From Moringa oleifera (taxonomy: Eukaryota; Streptophyta; Magnoliopsida; Brassicales; Moringaceae), in contig JAJFZO010000447.1 in assembly GCA_021397835.1 (NCBI GenBank), positions 682,001 to 746,000 of the forward strand: a stretch of 64,000 bases of DNA, given 5' to 3'. This document shows, piece after piece, positions 23,701 to 35,600 of the stretch. A model generated the notes under the pieces. The model did not search any database, was not told where the DNA came from, and saw only the letters and a program-made list of their open reading frames with translations. The translations under genes were made by a program, and so were the position numbers. Positions within the stretch are counted from its first letter, which is position 1. Every line of letters starts with the position of its first letter.

Positions 23701-24474
23701 CTTGCTGCTTCACAAGATTTGGCTTCCTTCACCAGAATCTTCCTCACTGATGTGCCTCTATACACCTTTAATTTCAAATCAACCTGCACAAATCACTAAC
23801 CTTAATCAAGTACGCCAAAGACCTCTTCCCACCACCCACCAAACCCTCCCCCCTCAAAAAAATATATATATATAAAGAGAGTAAGCTTCGTATTTTTAGC
23901 TACAAATAAAGGAAGCTCGAAAAAGAAACCCTTTTTGCAGTAAAAGCAAAATTTTTGCAAGATTGTTCTGGTATCACCATTGCACAGGAAACCATATAAC
24001 TGAGGTAGAAATGGAGCTCCCGTTCTTCGACAGGGAAAAGGGTAAAAGCATGCCTCTGGAAGTAACCAAAATTATCAACAAATCTAAACATAGAAGAGAT
24101 AAAAATTACTAACCTGCTTTAAGTTACAGAAACCTTCATACACACCCAGCATAGAATCAAATGTCTTTACCAGAGAAAGAAGGGAAGCTGTGCTATCTAC
24201 AAAGTTCACCCAAAAAAAAAAAGCCAAAACAGGACTTAGAAAGCCAAAAAGTTTCATACTATCAGAGATAAATGGGAAAAGAGAAAGAAAGTTGTGCAGT
24301 ACCAGTGGCAGTATCAAGAGCGTGGAGAGCAATGATACGGTCGCCGGGCTGTACAACCTTCACCAGCGCCCACGTCAACAACTCCCTGCTCCGGTCATCG
24401 AACTTCACCCCCACAACGACCACATTCCCTCCACCACCATCTTCCGCGTCCGTACTGTCCCCAATCAACTTCAT
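20757..24474 (-). CDS. USP-domain receptor-like cytoplasmic protein kinase
   Basis: Ten exons (minus strand): 24303-24474, 24114-24196, 23534-23783, 22679-23347, 22336-22584, 22074-22237, 21826-21905, 21599-21746, 21082-21231, 20757-20996. All introns are GT-AG and phases match, giving 734 aa. Residues about 17-150 are a universal-stress-protein-like fold ([20 protein letters not shown]). Residues 165-385 are a serine-rich variable linker. The kinase spans about 390-660, with glycine loop GKGGSSYV (396-403), lysine K417 (DLAVKIL), HRDVKSSN (512-519), DFG 532-534 and APE 559-561; all catalytic residues are present. There is no signal peptide or membrane segment, so it is cytosolic. The USP plus kinase order matches the plant 'adenine nucleotide alpha hydrolase-like' kinases of RLCK class VI. 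The GTG four codons upstream is not a start; ATG 24472-24474 is the first. Substrates are unknown. Confidence 0.93.
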
Positions 24475-24520
24475 CTCCCCAAACACCGTCGTTCCGCTTC
24501 CGCTTACCCTCTCTCGCTTA

Positions 24521-24549
24521 CTCTCTCTCTCTCTCTCTCTGTCTCTCTC
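24521..24549. repeat. CT microsatellite in the kinase 5' UTR
   Basis: The plus strand is a CT run (GA on the gene strand) 47 bases upstream of the kinase ATG. GA/CT-rich leaders are common in plants. Length variation here could alter expression, but that is inference. Confidence 0.85.
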
Positions 24550-25799
24550 CAGAAGAGGAACTCAACTTTTCCCTCCCGTGGAGGGAACTTTGTTCTGCTC
24601 TCTCAGTGCGAGAAAAGGAAAGAGAGGGGGAAAAAGCATAATCACGCTTAGGGACGGGTATAGTAATTACATACCACCAACTGTCCTGGAGAATGTTAAT
24701 GCTGCTTCTCGCCTTTGGTCTGATCGCCATGATCACAAGCTATCACGACCGTTAAATTATGTGGGGCCCTGATGTGAACATATGCGATGCGCAACGGTTT
24801 CCATCAGGTAGATGCCGCGCAACGTGAACCAATGGATTGGGGCAAGGTCGATAACGGACAAAAAGGGCTATGACAATAAGAAGGAAAAAAAACAGTGGAG
24901 GGGGGAATGATAACACGAGGTTGCCCACAAAAAAGTTACCATGGACCCCCATATTATTAATTGTCCGAATTAAAAAAAACAAAATCACCATATGCATGTG
25001 AACATTACAGATCATCCTGATAAGATTATTAATTAATTGAGATAAATATCAAATAAATGATACACATTAATTGAAAATCTAGCATTAATTAAATCCCATG
25101 ATAAAATAATCATTTTTTAATTTCTTGCCAATTAAATACTGAATTTTATAATTAATATATTAATATTTCTAATTTCAATCAGTTTTGAGTTATTGATGAC
25201 GGCATTCTCATTTCACACAGGTAAAGTGCAAAATTTCCTAATCAAAAATCAATATATTTTAATTCTGCGAAAAAATATATTTATTAACGGCCAAAAAATT
25301 GTGTTTGTTTGGGCATTAAATAGTCTCAAATTAAAAGTAAATTCAATTTATAATAAAAACAATGATGACAATAGCAAAAGGCAAAGGAGGTGGTGGGGGC
25401 TTATGTAAGATAATAGCACGCCATGCCCTACGCCCTATAAAAAAAAGTGGTTTATTCTCTTTAATAAAGTTTTCTTTTGGGTGACGGCATTCTTAGTTTA
25501 GAATAGTTAGGGACACTCTACTAATTATTCCAATGCTCTCCCACAAGCTACAAAACAAACCCAATTTTTTCCAATGTATTATATTGCCAATAAGATCACG
25601 ATCAATTATCACAAAGATATGGTCATATTCTTATACTCAATATTTCTTTTTTTTTTTGGCATAATTTTGAGTGTTACATTTTTCTTCTAATTATATAAAC
25701 ATGTTTAAGTATTTGATTTGGATAAGTTTACTTGCTTTATGTTTAATTCTCTTAACATTGGTGAGATAATAAGGAGCTCAGCTCTTGCAAGCCCTTAGC

Positions 25800-25820
25800 C
25801 TCTCTCTCTCTCTCTCTCTC
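25800..25820. repeat. (CT)n microsatellite
   Basis: About ten uninterrupted CT units in intergenic DNA. Confidence 0.95.
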
Positions 25821-26332
25821 ATTTTGTTTAAAAAAAGAAAAAAATGTTGCATCTTTGTAAGTGCAAAAACACTTATAAATACAAAATTTATATCTACCAA
25901 TAAAATAAATAAATATACTTTCTCTAATTTTTTTAATGGGTATATCATGCATTGCCCAATTAATTACTCCATTACATTGGCAATGTAGAGTATGATGAGT
26001 TGCGACACATTAATGAGACATTTACATAGTAATTAGCGATATGGTAATAATGATAATATAATTTAAATTTTTTTAATACTATTATTAGCACGTAAAATTA
26101 TATGTTTGAGGGATTTATTAATTGGAGAGAGAAATTCATGATGAGATTATGATCATTACTACATATTTAATGGAAATTATTGCAATTTAGATTTGATGAG
26201 TATATATCTACACAACCTTAAACAACTTTTAATCGGAAATGTATTGAAATTTACCTTAATCAGTGCCCTATGGTTAATTAATACTCACAATATCAGTATT
26301 GAGAAAACCCTAAGAAGCTCAATAAAAATGAT

Positions 26333-26356
26333 AAATAATAATAATAATAATAATAA
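26333..26356. repeat. (AAT)n microsatellite
   Basis: About eight AAT units in intergenic DNA. Confidence 0.95.
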
Positions 26357-27356
26357 ATGTGTGAAATAGGGAAATGAGCATGAAATGCAGGGCACATGGA
26401 AAATTGAAAGAGAGGCAGGTTCGGGTGTTAGACGCAAACAAACAAGTTACCAACGTTCTATGTCACGCCATGTATCATTGTCGGTCTCGCTCTTAGATTT
26501 GACCCACCCACTCCCTTCTACGTCTTGACTATCTGTACCCACTACTCTGTTTTTTGACTTGGAATGGTAAACCAAGCTTACTTCTCTTCTCTTTTCAGAC
26601 AGGTTTCAATTTTTAGTTTTCTTATTTACCAACATCAAGTGTCAAAAATAAAAAGAGAAAGAAAATAACATTATAAGGGTTATCCATTTAATCTCATATT
26701 AATTAATTTTAATAATGCTATCATACAAGTAAATACCCATCTAATAGTGAGATAAGAATTAAAGTGATGATATTAAAATAGTTCTTAAATTAAGAGAATT
26801 ATACTTTATTTTAGAGTTAAATTTTGATTAAAAGTTTAACTCAGAGTTCTAATTTGGTCTATGTGTTTTACTTTGTTTTGAACTATGCAATGATCGAATT
26901 GAGTTTTACAGGTTGAGGTTTCATTTTTATCCTAAAGTTTAAAATTTTCGATGTAAATATTTAGTAATTTTTAATAAATAATTAATGTGAAACATTTTAT
27001 TAAACATAAAAACAACAATTTTTAATTGGGTTTGTAGACTTGCTAACGTTATGGAAATCAAAATCAAGATCTTGGCTGATAGTAAAAAAAAATTGATGGA
27101 ATTGAGAGAATAGTTTATCAAGGTGTAGAATCATCCATGTTCTGTCTACAGCCAAGCAAAACCAATTCTTTTGCTTTGTAGAGTGAAGTACCCACATGCC
27201 CTCTATCGTCTTATTCTTTAAATTGAAATGAAATAAATAATTCCTCACATCCAAACAGATCCTATATCTCTGTACAAAAGCACAGATTCAATCCCCCTTT
27301 CTATGCTCAACATTTCAGATTCTTTTCAGTCAAAATTTTCCTTTCAAAGGAATCAT

Positions 27357-27379
27357 AACAATTATTATTATTATTATTC
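27357..27379. repeat. (ATT)n microsatellite
   Basis: About seven ATT units in intergenic DNA. Confidence 0.9.
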
Positions 27380-29688
27380 TTTAAAAAATTCAACACTACA
27401 TATAAAAAAAATAAAAATAATTACATTATTATTGTTATGAGTGAAGTGAAACGTGTTGGAATCTCATTGGTTTAAAAAATAAGAATTATTAAAACGAAAA
27501 AAATGTGCTGGGTTCGAGGGAAACAGGTGGGTCCCGTGAGCCCACCATAGTTGTAGGACCCACCATAATCTCGGGAACTGGTCGATGAGTGTCACATTGC
27601 TTTGCGGGTTGTTTGTCTTGATGCTACGGTGCATCGCATGGTAAGCCACAATCATGCGTCTTATCCGTTCGATAGATTGCATTTTGCTGATCATCGACCA
27701 AAAGAAAACGATTGATTTAGTTGAGGAATTGTCCTATCAAGGCATGTACGGATGACCCGGCATTATCCCTTTGGACATGCGCACTTTCATATTTTGTGTA
27801 TGCACCCTTGCTAACTGGACACATTTGTTAATGGGAAAGAGAAAGACATTTTTTTAATTAATTTATATATTTTTAATTTTTTTAAAAAAAGTAAATAAAA
27901 GAGGTATAACATTTCAATTATTTATACAATAAAATTATATAATAATAAAAATCCCAAATAGTCAATAATGGGTAATTAAATTAATGTTTCTTATCTTTTT
28001 TGAAAAGTATGCGTTAATATGGGTGGACAGTATTAAGATGAATTAATCTGATAATGACTATATATTAATTGACCCTATAATCAAGTTGTATGGTAATTAT
28101 ATTTATATCCCTTCTTTTATACAATAAAAAATATATAGGGAACTGAGGGATGCCTAGGTCTTATTTTTGGTACAATTGCAGGTAAGCGTGAGTGACTAGT
28201 TAGTTAACTGTACGCACTGTACACTTGGAGATAACAAATTGCTGAGGAAAGCCCATGTGCTGCGCCTTGAGGGTCTCTAAGTTGGGAATCAAATCACATG
28301 TGAAGTGGGCTTGCTGAATAGTCGCATGATGTTGTTCCTGCTGTCATGGTTGTGGACCCTACCTTCCACCTGATTACTCTTTTGGGTGGGCTTCATTTAA
28401 TCCTGAAGGGGGTCATCAAACTTGCCATCCACTTGATGATCAAGAACCTTATTTTTGCAATTTTGGAGCAGGTTCCTTAGTAGATGCACATGTGTCATCA
28501 TCAGTCAAATTAAAGTTTAAGCTAATTTTTTTAAAATGAAATTCTCTGTGTCTTTGACCATTACTTGAGATCTAGTTATAATTTTTGTAAAATATATTTA
28601 CGGTGTTTAAACTATTTATGAGATTATAACATCAAAGTTTTATATATTACTTAGTGATAATAATTTTTAAATGATATGAGATTTTAAAATTTTGGTATGC
28701 AAAAATTTAACTCGTATATCATTACAAACTTTTATATTTTAACTTATCACATTTTGAATCCAATCTTAGAGAAGAAAACAGGCTATTGATGTTTGATATT
28801 TCTGACATCAACATAAACATTTTGTTACCTTTAACCTGTCACCTTATAAATAGTATGTACTTTGAAATTTCAATTATATCAATTTTAGTTTTTGAAATTA
28901 CCTTTAAAATATTTAAAAAATGCAAATAAACATCCTACATATTCTTTAATGATATAACTTTGAAGTAACATAAAATCTTAAAAACTTTATTTATTTATGA
29001 TCAAAACAATCAAAACATTCATGCAACATAGAGTTTAACATCCTAATTATAAAAATATTTTCCTTGGCATTATATTTCCAAACATTTGATTCAATTTCTG
29101 TTTTTACATATTATTTGCAGGGGAGAATGCATAGAGACATGCAAGTTCCAGAGCACAAGCATGGAGGAATAGCTCAAACCCTCCAACTCTGAGCTAAAAC
29201 GATGCTGAAAACATGCACTGAGAAATGATGCAGGTAAAGTATTACCCTACTCCTCAACCTCTTCAACACTCATGACATGAGTTCAGCATTCATATCACAC
29301 AGAAAAGCACACAGATTTTCAAAATAGTATGCAATTAATTCCACTATCACAGGAAGCACACAGTTTCCATTTACGTGACTCATACAATATGATCAAACTG
29401 GAATCAATTTTACAAGGAGCTTCCTTCTTGTTTTGGCAGATTGCATGGACCATCGCATGGTTGATTCCCAGGCACGGCCCAGAACTTTTCCCTAATAAAC
29501 TCCTCAGCCTTCCAAGAAAGTTGGGTTTCATATTTAATCCACCATCAAAAGAACATTATGTAGCAAAAGGATCAAAGAAAAGAAAAAAGAGCATGATCTA
29601 TAATCAACCATTGGAATGTACATAAATACATCACTCAGGAGCCACAAAGGTGGTGGATACTTAAATCTGTTCATTCTCTCCATGCATC

Positions 29689-32600
29689 TCAGGCACCACG
29701 ATTTGGGCAGACATTTGCAAAGTGGGAAGGATCACCACAGACAAAACACCTACCAGATATGGGATCTCCAGTTGCTGATACAAAAGTCGTACCAGCACCA
29801 CGCCCCCTCTGGTTACCTCTGCCACGACTAGCTCTGCCATGACCACCTCTACTGTTAGGATTTGATCCTAAGCTAGTTATGTTTGCGCGTGAAACACTTC
29901 TTCCTCCTGTTTCATTGTTGAGACTATCCTCCCATCTGCCAAATGGATGATGGATGTATAAAAATATCAGTCAAGTTTACAACATAGATGCTAGTTATCA
30001 CCAATGATATCAAGATTATTGATTTTGCATCTACTCTATCCATTGAACTGGTTTCCTAGTTTAAAGCTTTGCTATCTATAATGTCAATATATTAGTCTAC
30101 ACAAAAATGAATGAGAAAATAGCTTATCTTTCCCACTGCATATATCTAACTGCATGTAACCACTTTGTTAGCATTAAAAGCCACCATTGTCATGTACTTT
30201 GTTCTCATCATAACAGGAAGGCAAGATGGCCCGAGGAAACACAAAATTCTACTCATTTATGTATTTACTTCTTTGTTCATTTACACACAACTTAAGCTGA
30301 AAACAGATTCCAGTTCCATACCTCATGGAATTAAAAGATTCACAATCATACTAGATCATTCAAATATTCAAATATTTTATCCAGCATCATGGAAGACATC
30401 CTTACTCAAACAGTGCAAGTCATAATTTTGTTAGCCCTATTACTTGAGCAACTAAATCATTGGAACCTGCATTCAGCCTCATAAGGGGAAAATAAAAACA
30501 GATATTTGGTAATGGAGAATAAAGCTGGAAGCAACAGGAAAGGATGGCAATTGATGGTAATGATCAGGTCTGAGTCAAGTACCACTTTCCACTCTCCCAT
30601 AGTCCTTTCACCATCCATTCCCACTCATCTACCTAGTTTTCATATCTGTTTGATTTTTGATTCACTATAATAAAAATCATTTAAATAATATTTCTATACT
30701 ACAAATATATCCTAAATATTTATCTCTTGTTCGGACTTGCAACAGTATCCATGTTGATACTCTTACAATATGCAACCTGTAACATAAAAGAAAATACCAT
30801 TCTAACCTACCCAATCAGATCCAAATTTTACAGGTACAAGTGATGTATGAATAAAATTGCCTTCTTCAAAGGAGGTGGAGATTGGAAACAAGAGGACCCT
30901 TAGTTTTTCCTTTTTTTTTAAAGAATCCAAAACAGATTGCTGAATTAGGATGAACCATTTATTATATTTAGAGGAACTCCCGAATTTACCGACAAGTCCT
31001 ACTTGCAAATCTGAGCAGATTTCTAATAGTATAATAAGTTAGAGATGCAACTTCAAGTCTTAAGAATTCTATCTAGATAGCAAATAGAGTTTAGCCTGCA
31101 CAGCTCTAGTTCTCAAACTCACTTTATGCTTTTTTTTTTTAATTTTTGGGTCTTGTACTGCCTTGTAGTTATGTTTCTATAATTTAAATTTCTTTGGATA
31201 GAATTTGTGTTTATCCTCATTGAGGAAAAAAGATCAGGATGAACCCTGAAAAAAGCAAGCTAGGAAATCAAAGCAAGCTCAATAGAATCTGTATTCAAAC
31301 TAGAACAGTTTAACTATAAGAAAGATACAAGATCAATTATGTTAGGATTTACGTACACAAAGAAGTTGCACTCTTGGGAAGGACATGAGTAGAACTTTCT
31401 CCCCCTGTTGTTTGCTGTATTAGCAGTTCGCAAAACACATGGGGCTCCACATGCGGTACACGATACTGAAGATTCTCCTGCACAAGAAGAATCATCTTAG
31501 AACCAAATATTAGTTTAACCTGAGATGGTTCCAGAAGAACTCTTTGATAAAAGAAAAAAAAAAAAACTTTGAGTATCTTGTTATGTACCCTACACTTGCA
31601 CGTAAATATCAAATTTGCACCATACATTTCCCATTGTTCTGATTTGCATCTTTAAACACCTTGCCTAAATAGATAAGAGCTCACTTCCATTATGATTGGA
31701 GTTAAGACTAACAGAATTAGTTAAACACACAATACATGTGGTCATGCAATTGCCAAACTTTAGAGTTGATTGAAGAAATAGAGTTGCTGAAAATACAAAA
31801 AACTCCTGAATGTTGCATACCTTTAGTCATTTATCAAGTAGAAGCATTCTCGTCTTTTTTGGTAAATTAAAATTTTGAAACAGTTTGGGGAATGTGTGGA
31901 GTAATGCATGCACATATTAGAGCAAGTTACATATACAAAGAAAGTCCATTGCTTTTACCATTCTAATCTTAACAAAAAGGAACTCTTTGATATTTAAGCA
32001 AAGTGCAGACTGCCCATTTTAGATATTGCATTTGTAAGGTGCAACTTGGTAGGTGAACTGCATAGGACACATGCATGAAAATATGAAAAAGCAACTGATA
32101 ATGGAGGATTCAGGGGCCGAAGAAGGTCATAGAATGTATGCTAGGCTGTAATTTTACTTTCTCTGAAAGGAACATATCAATTCCAAGTCTGCCTAAGAGA
32201 TCTGAAGAAGCTATGGTCATAAGAAACCACAAATCCAATTTAGTGCCTGCCATAATAACTATCACAAAATTATTGTTTACCAGCGTATGGTAAACTATTA
32301 ATTGAAAAACTGTTCTCCATAGTTTTAAAGATTAAAAAAAAAAAAAAACCACCCAATAATACCCAAAGATATCTAAAGTGGTGGTGTTTGCCACCCACAG
32401 TCTTTTAGGTATCTAAATTCCAATTCTACCTTTTTCAAGCATAAACAACCATCAATATCTCTTTCTTTTTCTTTACTGGAAATCATCTATTCCCTTTCAA
32501 CCTCTAATTATTTTTAAATCTTTTCACAGTTGCCCTTGATTACAACTGATATCAGGATCAAAGTCCATCTACTTTATATTTCAAGGCAATTAAGTATGGA

Positions 32601-35600
32601 ATGAAATGATGTGCAATGATCTAGATAAAATAAATATGTAGTTGTCATTTTGTTTGATAATTGTATTGATAGAGAAAACATCAAAAAGCATTAAATTGCA
32701 CATACATTATGTGTCTTGAGAAGGCCAGAAAGTAAACACAACCTAAAAAAATGTGCTTGCCTTTGTTGCTTGACTTTGTCAAAAAAAAGATAGCGGCTTG
32801 GAATCCTAAAGACAAGGCTTTTTTCCAATGCATTTGGAGATTTTCATTCTAAGTACTTGTCACAATGTTATTAGAACTCCCTGTTCTGTCACTATAATAG
32901 TGTAAGTCAAAATTGGATTTAAGTGGATATTTTTTTCACAGAAAAGCTACACAGACACAACACAATAGTGAGGACAGCGGTCTTCACAGTAACAAGGAGG
33001 GACTGATAAAGCAAGGTGACCAAAGAAAGAGAAGGAAGAAAAGGAGAGAACCAGAGATGAGATTGCTGGAAGTAGAAAGAATGAGCAAAGAACATCAGCG
33101 GCTAAAATTTTCTAATTAGCCTTTACAAATGCTTACGTCTATGTGTGACAAGGAGTGCCACTGGCAATACAACTGAACCAAAAATATCCTCTAATTATTA
33201 CATCAAACTTCCATAAGTCTTACAGAAATTTTAGTAGTAAAATAGTCCAAACTAAACTGTTTTAGTACAGGACCTAACAAATTAAGATACTTCCAAACAA
33301 GTCCTAAAAGATCTTTCACTTTGAACTTATCATTTAATCTCATGCAATAAAGTACTATAGTTAATCAGCGCATCAAGACTGGGGTTTCAGTCTGCTAATT
33401 TTCCCTGCATGCATAAATTATGTCCAATGCTGATTTAACTATGCAAATCTATCCTTTTGTACATATGCATGCCCAAAGGCATGAAATGATGAGAAGATAA
33501 AGTTCAGGTGTCATACTGTTTTGTTGGTTTATCCGATGAGAGTGAGCACTTTGAGGCACTGAATCCTGTGATGGGCAATCACTTGAAGAATGTCCTCTTT
33601 GCTGGCAGTACATGCAAGCTACTTGTCTTGTATTACTTTGTTGAAAATTGTTGGATGATGCAGTGGCTCCTCGCCCTCTAGCTGAAGAAAAAATTAAACA
33701 TACAGTCAGAGGTTTATGCACAGGTACTTGGGGGCACCACAGGAAAGATGATAGGTTAAAGAATAAAATGAGAGAACAGAAAACACCGGTATACAAATTC
33801 TTAAAAATTGTTTCTCAACATTATAAAGGATATGAAGGATGCTAGTCCATGGTGTATCTCCAACTGAAACTCAACTTCACATACATGTATGATACTGCAG
33901 AAAACCTTCTATGCAAACCTGTCATGCGTGAACCCGTTCCACATATTTCTGTCAATTGTCTAAGAGTCTCATCACATCCACCGATGCAACCTGATTATGT
34001 GTAATTAAATTTAATGTCAATAGCAACTCAAACTGGTCAAATAAATTTGTAGAAAGAGAATTGCCTTGAGGACTATCAGATAAACATGTATGTCAAGAAA
34101 GGCTTAGTGTGTGACCACACAACTAGAAAGTTCAGATTCATGGAAGGTGGCAACATAGATGAACAAGCAAGAAATAAATATCTATTGGCAATTCAAAAAT
34201 ATCACTAGCTTTAGACATGTTTGGTAGAATCATCTTGAAGCACAAATGCTCGCTATAGGTACAAAGAGAACAAGAAGCAAAATAAACATGGAAGACATGT
34301 TTGCAAAGAGAACTAAAAACAACATAAACATAGCAGATAAACGTTCAAGCAAAGTAGGCTAGTCAGGATAAGAGAATCCAGAGACATCACAAATCTGGCA
34401 AGAATTGAAATTGTGCTTATGGATGTGGATAACACCTTTGCAGCATCTGCTCATGGTTCTTTGGTACATTCTTATTGACAATTTCTCAGTGTTTTGATAG
34501 ATATATTGATCAATCTGTTATATTTCACTGAAACCAACTTTTCATCATTGAAAATTAGGCTGCTGCATGTAATAGCATGTCAGACTTTTGGTTTCCTCAT
34601 ATGCCAGAATTCTTATGTTTTTGTGTAGGTAGTGCGATCCTGTGTTTTAGAATGACTTCAAGTAATATTTGAGTGTTATTTCCACAATCTTTAGTGGCTG
34701 AATGCTTATCTGATGAATGTTTTGCAGGCTGTCCTAAGACTCTTGGGCAGTAATTAGAGGTGCATGACATCTGAATCAGACATGCCCGCATTGGTTTCCA
34801 AATTTATGAGCTTTATGGTTAGCTGCTTAGCATTTATAGGAAATTTCACTTGATGCTCTTTTGAGAAATCTCAAGTCATGGATGTGATGTATACCATTCC
34901 TTTGATATTTCAACCTAAAAACTACCTGCAGTATAAATCTTTATAACTATGTGGTTTATGGAATTTAGTGTTTACTTTCTTGTTTTCACTAACCCTGTAT
35001 TAAGTCTAAGTAATACTTATTTGATTTTCAAGATGCAACATTGGTATTGGCAGTTCATAATCAACACACAAGTTTTATAAAAATGAATTTTTGGTTTCTG
35101 AAATTATGCGAGATTTGCTTGTCTAAGGAGTTCATGCATATGTTTGTATCTTGCAAAATACATCAAAACTACTAAATTCCATGGTTTTTGCCACTTAATG
35201 ATATTTACAGTAAATATGTTATGCACTGGTATTTACACTTTTGCTAAGTTTTATTTTATTTATTTATTTTTTTGGATTAGAAGAAAGCATATATTTATAT
35301 TATATATACATAGCACTGAGGTGGTGTCTCTTATCAGACAGTCTATCGAGGTTCGCTACCTTTGACCGAGCAATGAAGCTAGGTTCGCTGACAGCCTAAC
35401 CATCCCAAGCATTGCCAAGCAAGCTTGATATAAGACAAGGAGGTCAAGGAGAGACTAGTAAGGGTACATGTTAAGTTGTAAAAGAACTCCAATCTTTTAT
35501 CAATCTCAACAAAGGAATACAAGTCATAAGACAAGTCACAAACTCAAAAAACACTAGATCTCAAGTGCCTGTCTAAGTACAGATAAACCACTCCCTCCTA

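Larger units (their letters stand above)
24780..29688. other. Intergenic region, no supported gene
   Basis: This region separates the promoter side of the kinase gene from the 3' end of TOP3A. It is mostly AT-rich with microsatellites at 25800-25820, 26333-26356 and 27357-27379. Islands of more balanced composition lie at 26390-26600, 27500-27800 and 28140-28480, but open frames there (for example 27464-27694 minus) lack recognisable motifs and splice support. The part from about 29300 to 29688 is likely TOP3A 3' UTR and flank. Confidence 0.5.

Noticed and set aside
24484..24486. GTG as a possible kinase start four codons upstream of the ATG
   Set aside because: Plant nuclear genes start at ATG; the ATG at 24472-24474 gives a normal N-terminus.
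24190..24772. Long plus-strand open frames of 153 and 166 codons opposite the kinase first exons
   Set aside because: They are antisense shadows of exons 1-2 and the CT-rich leader of the kinase. Composition is low-complexity (Leu/Ser runs) with no recognisable domain.
27464..27694. 76-codon minus-strand open frame in the intergenic region
   Set aside because: No domain, no splice context and a low-complexity tail; likely chance.
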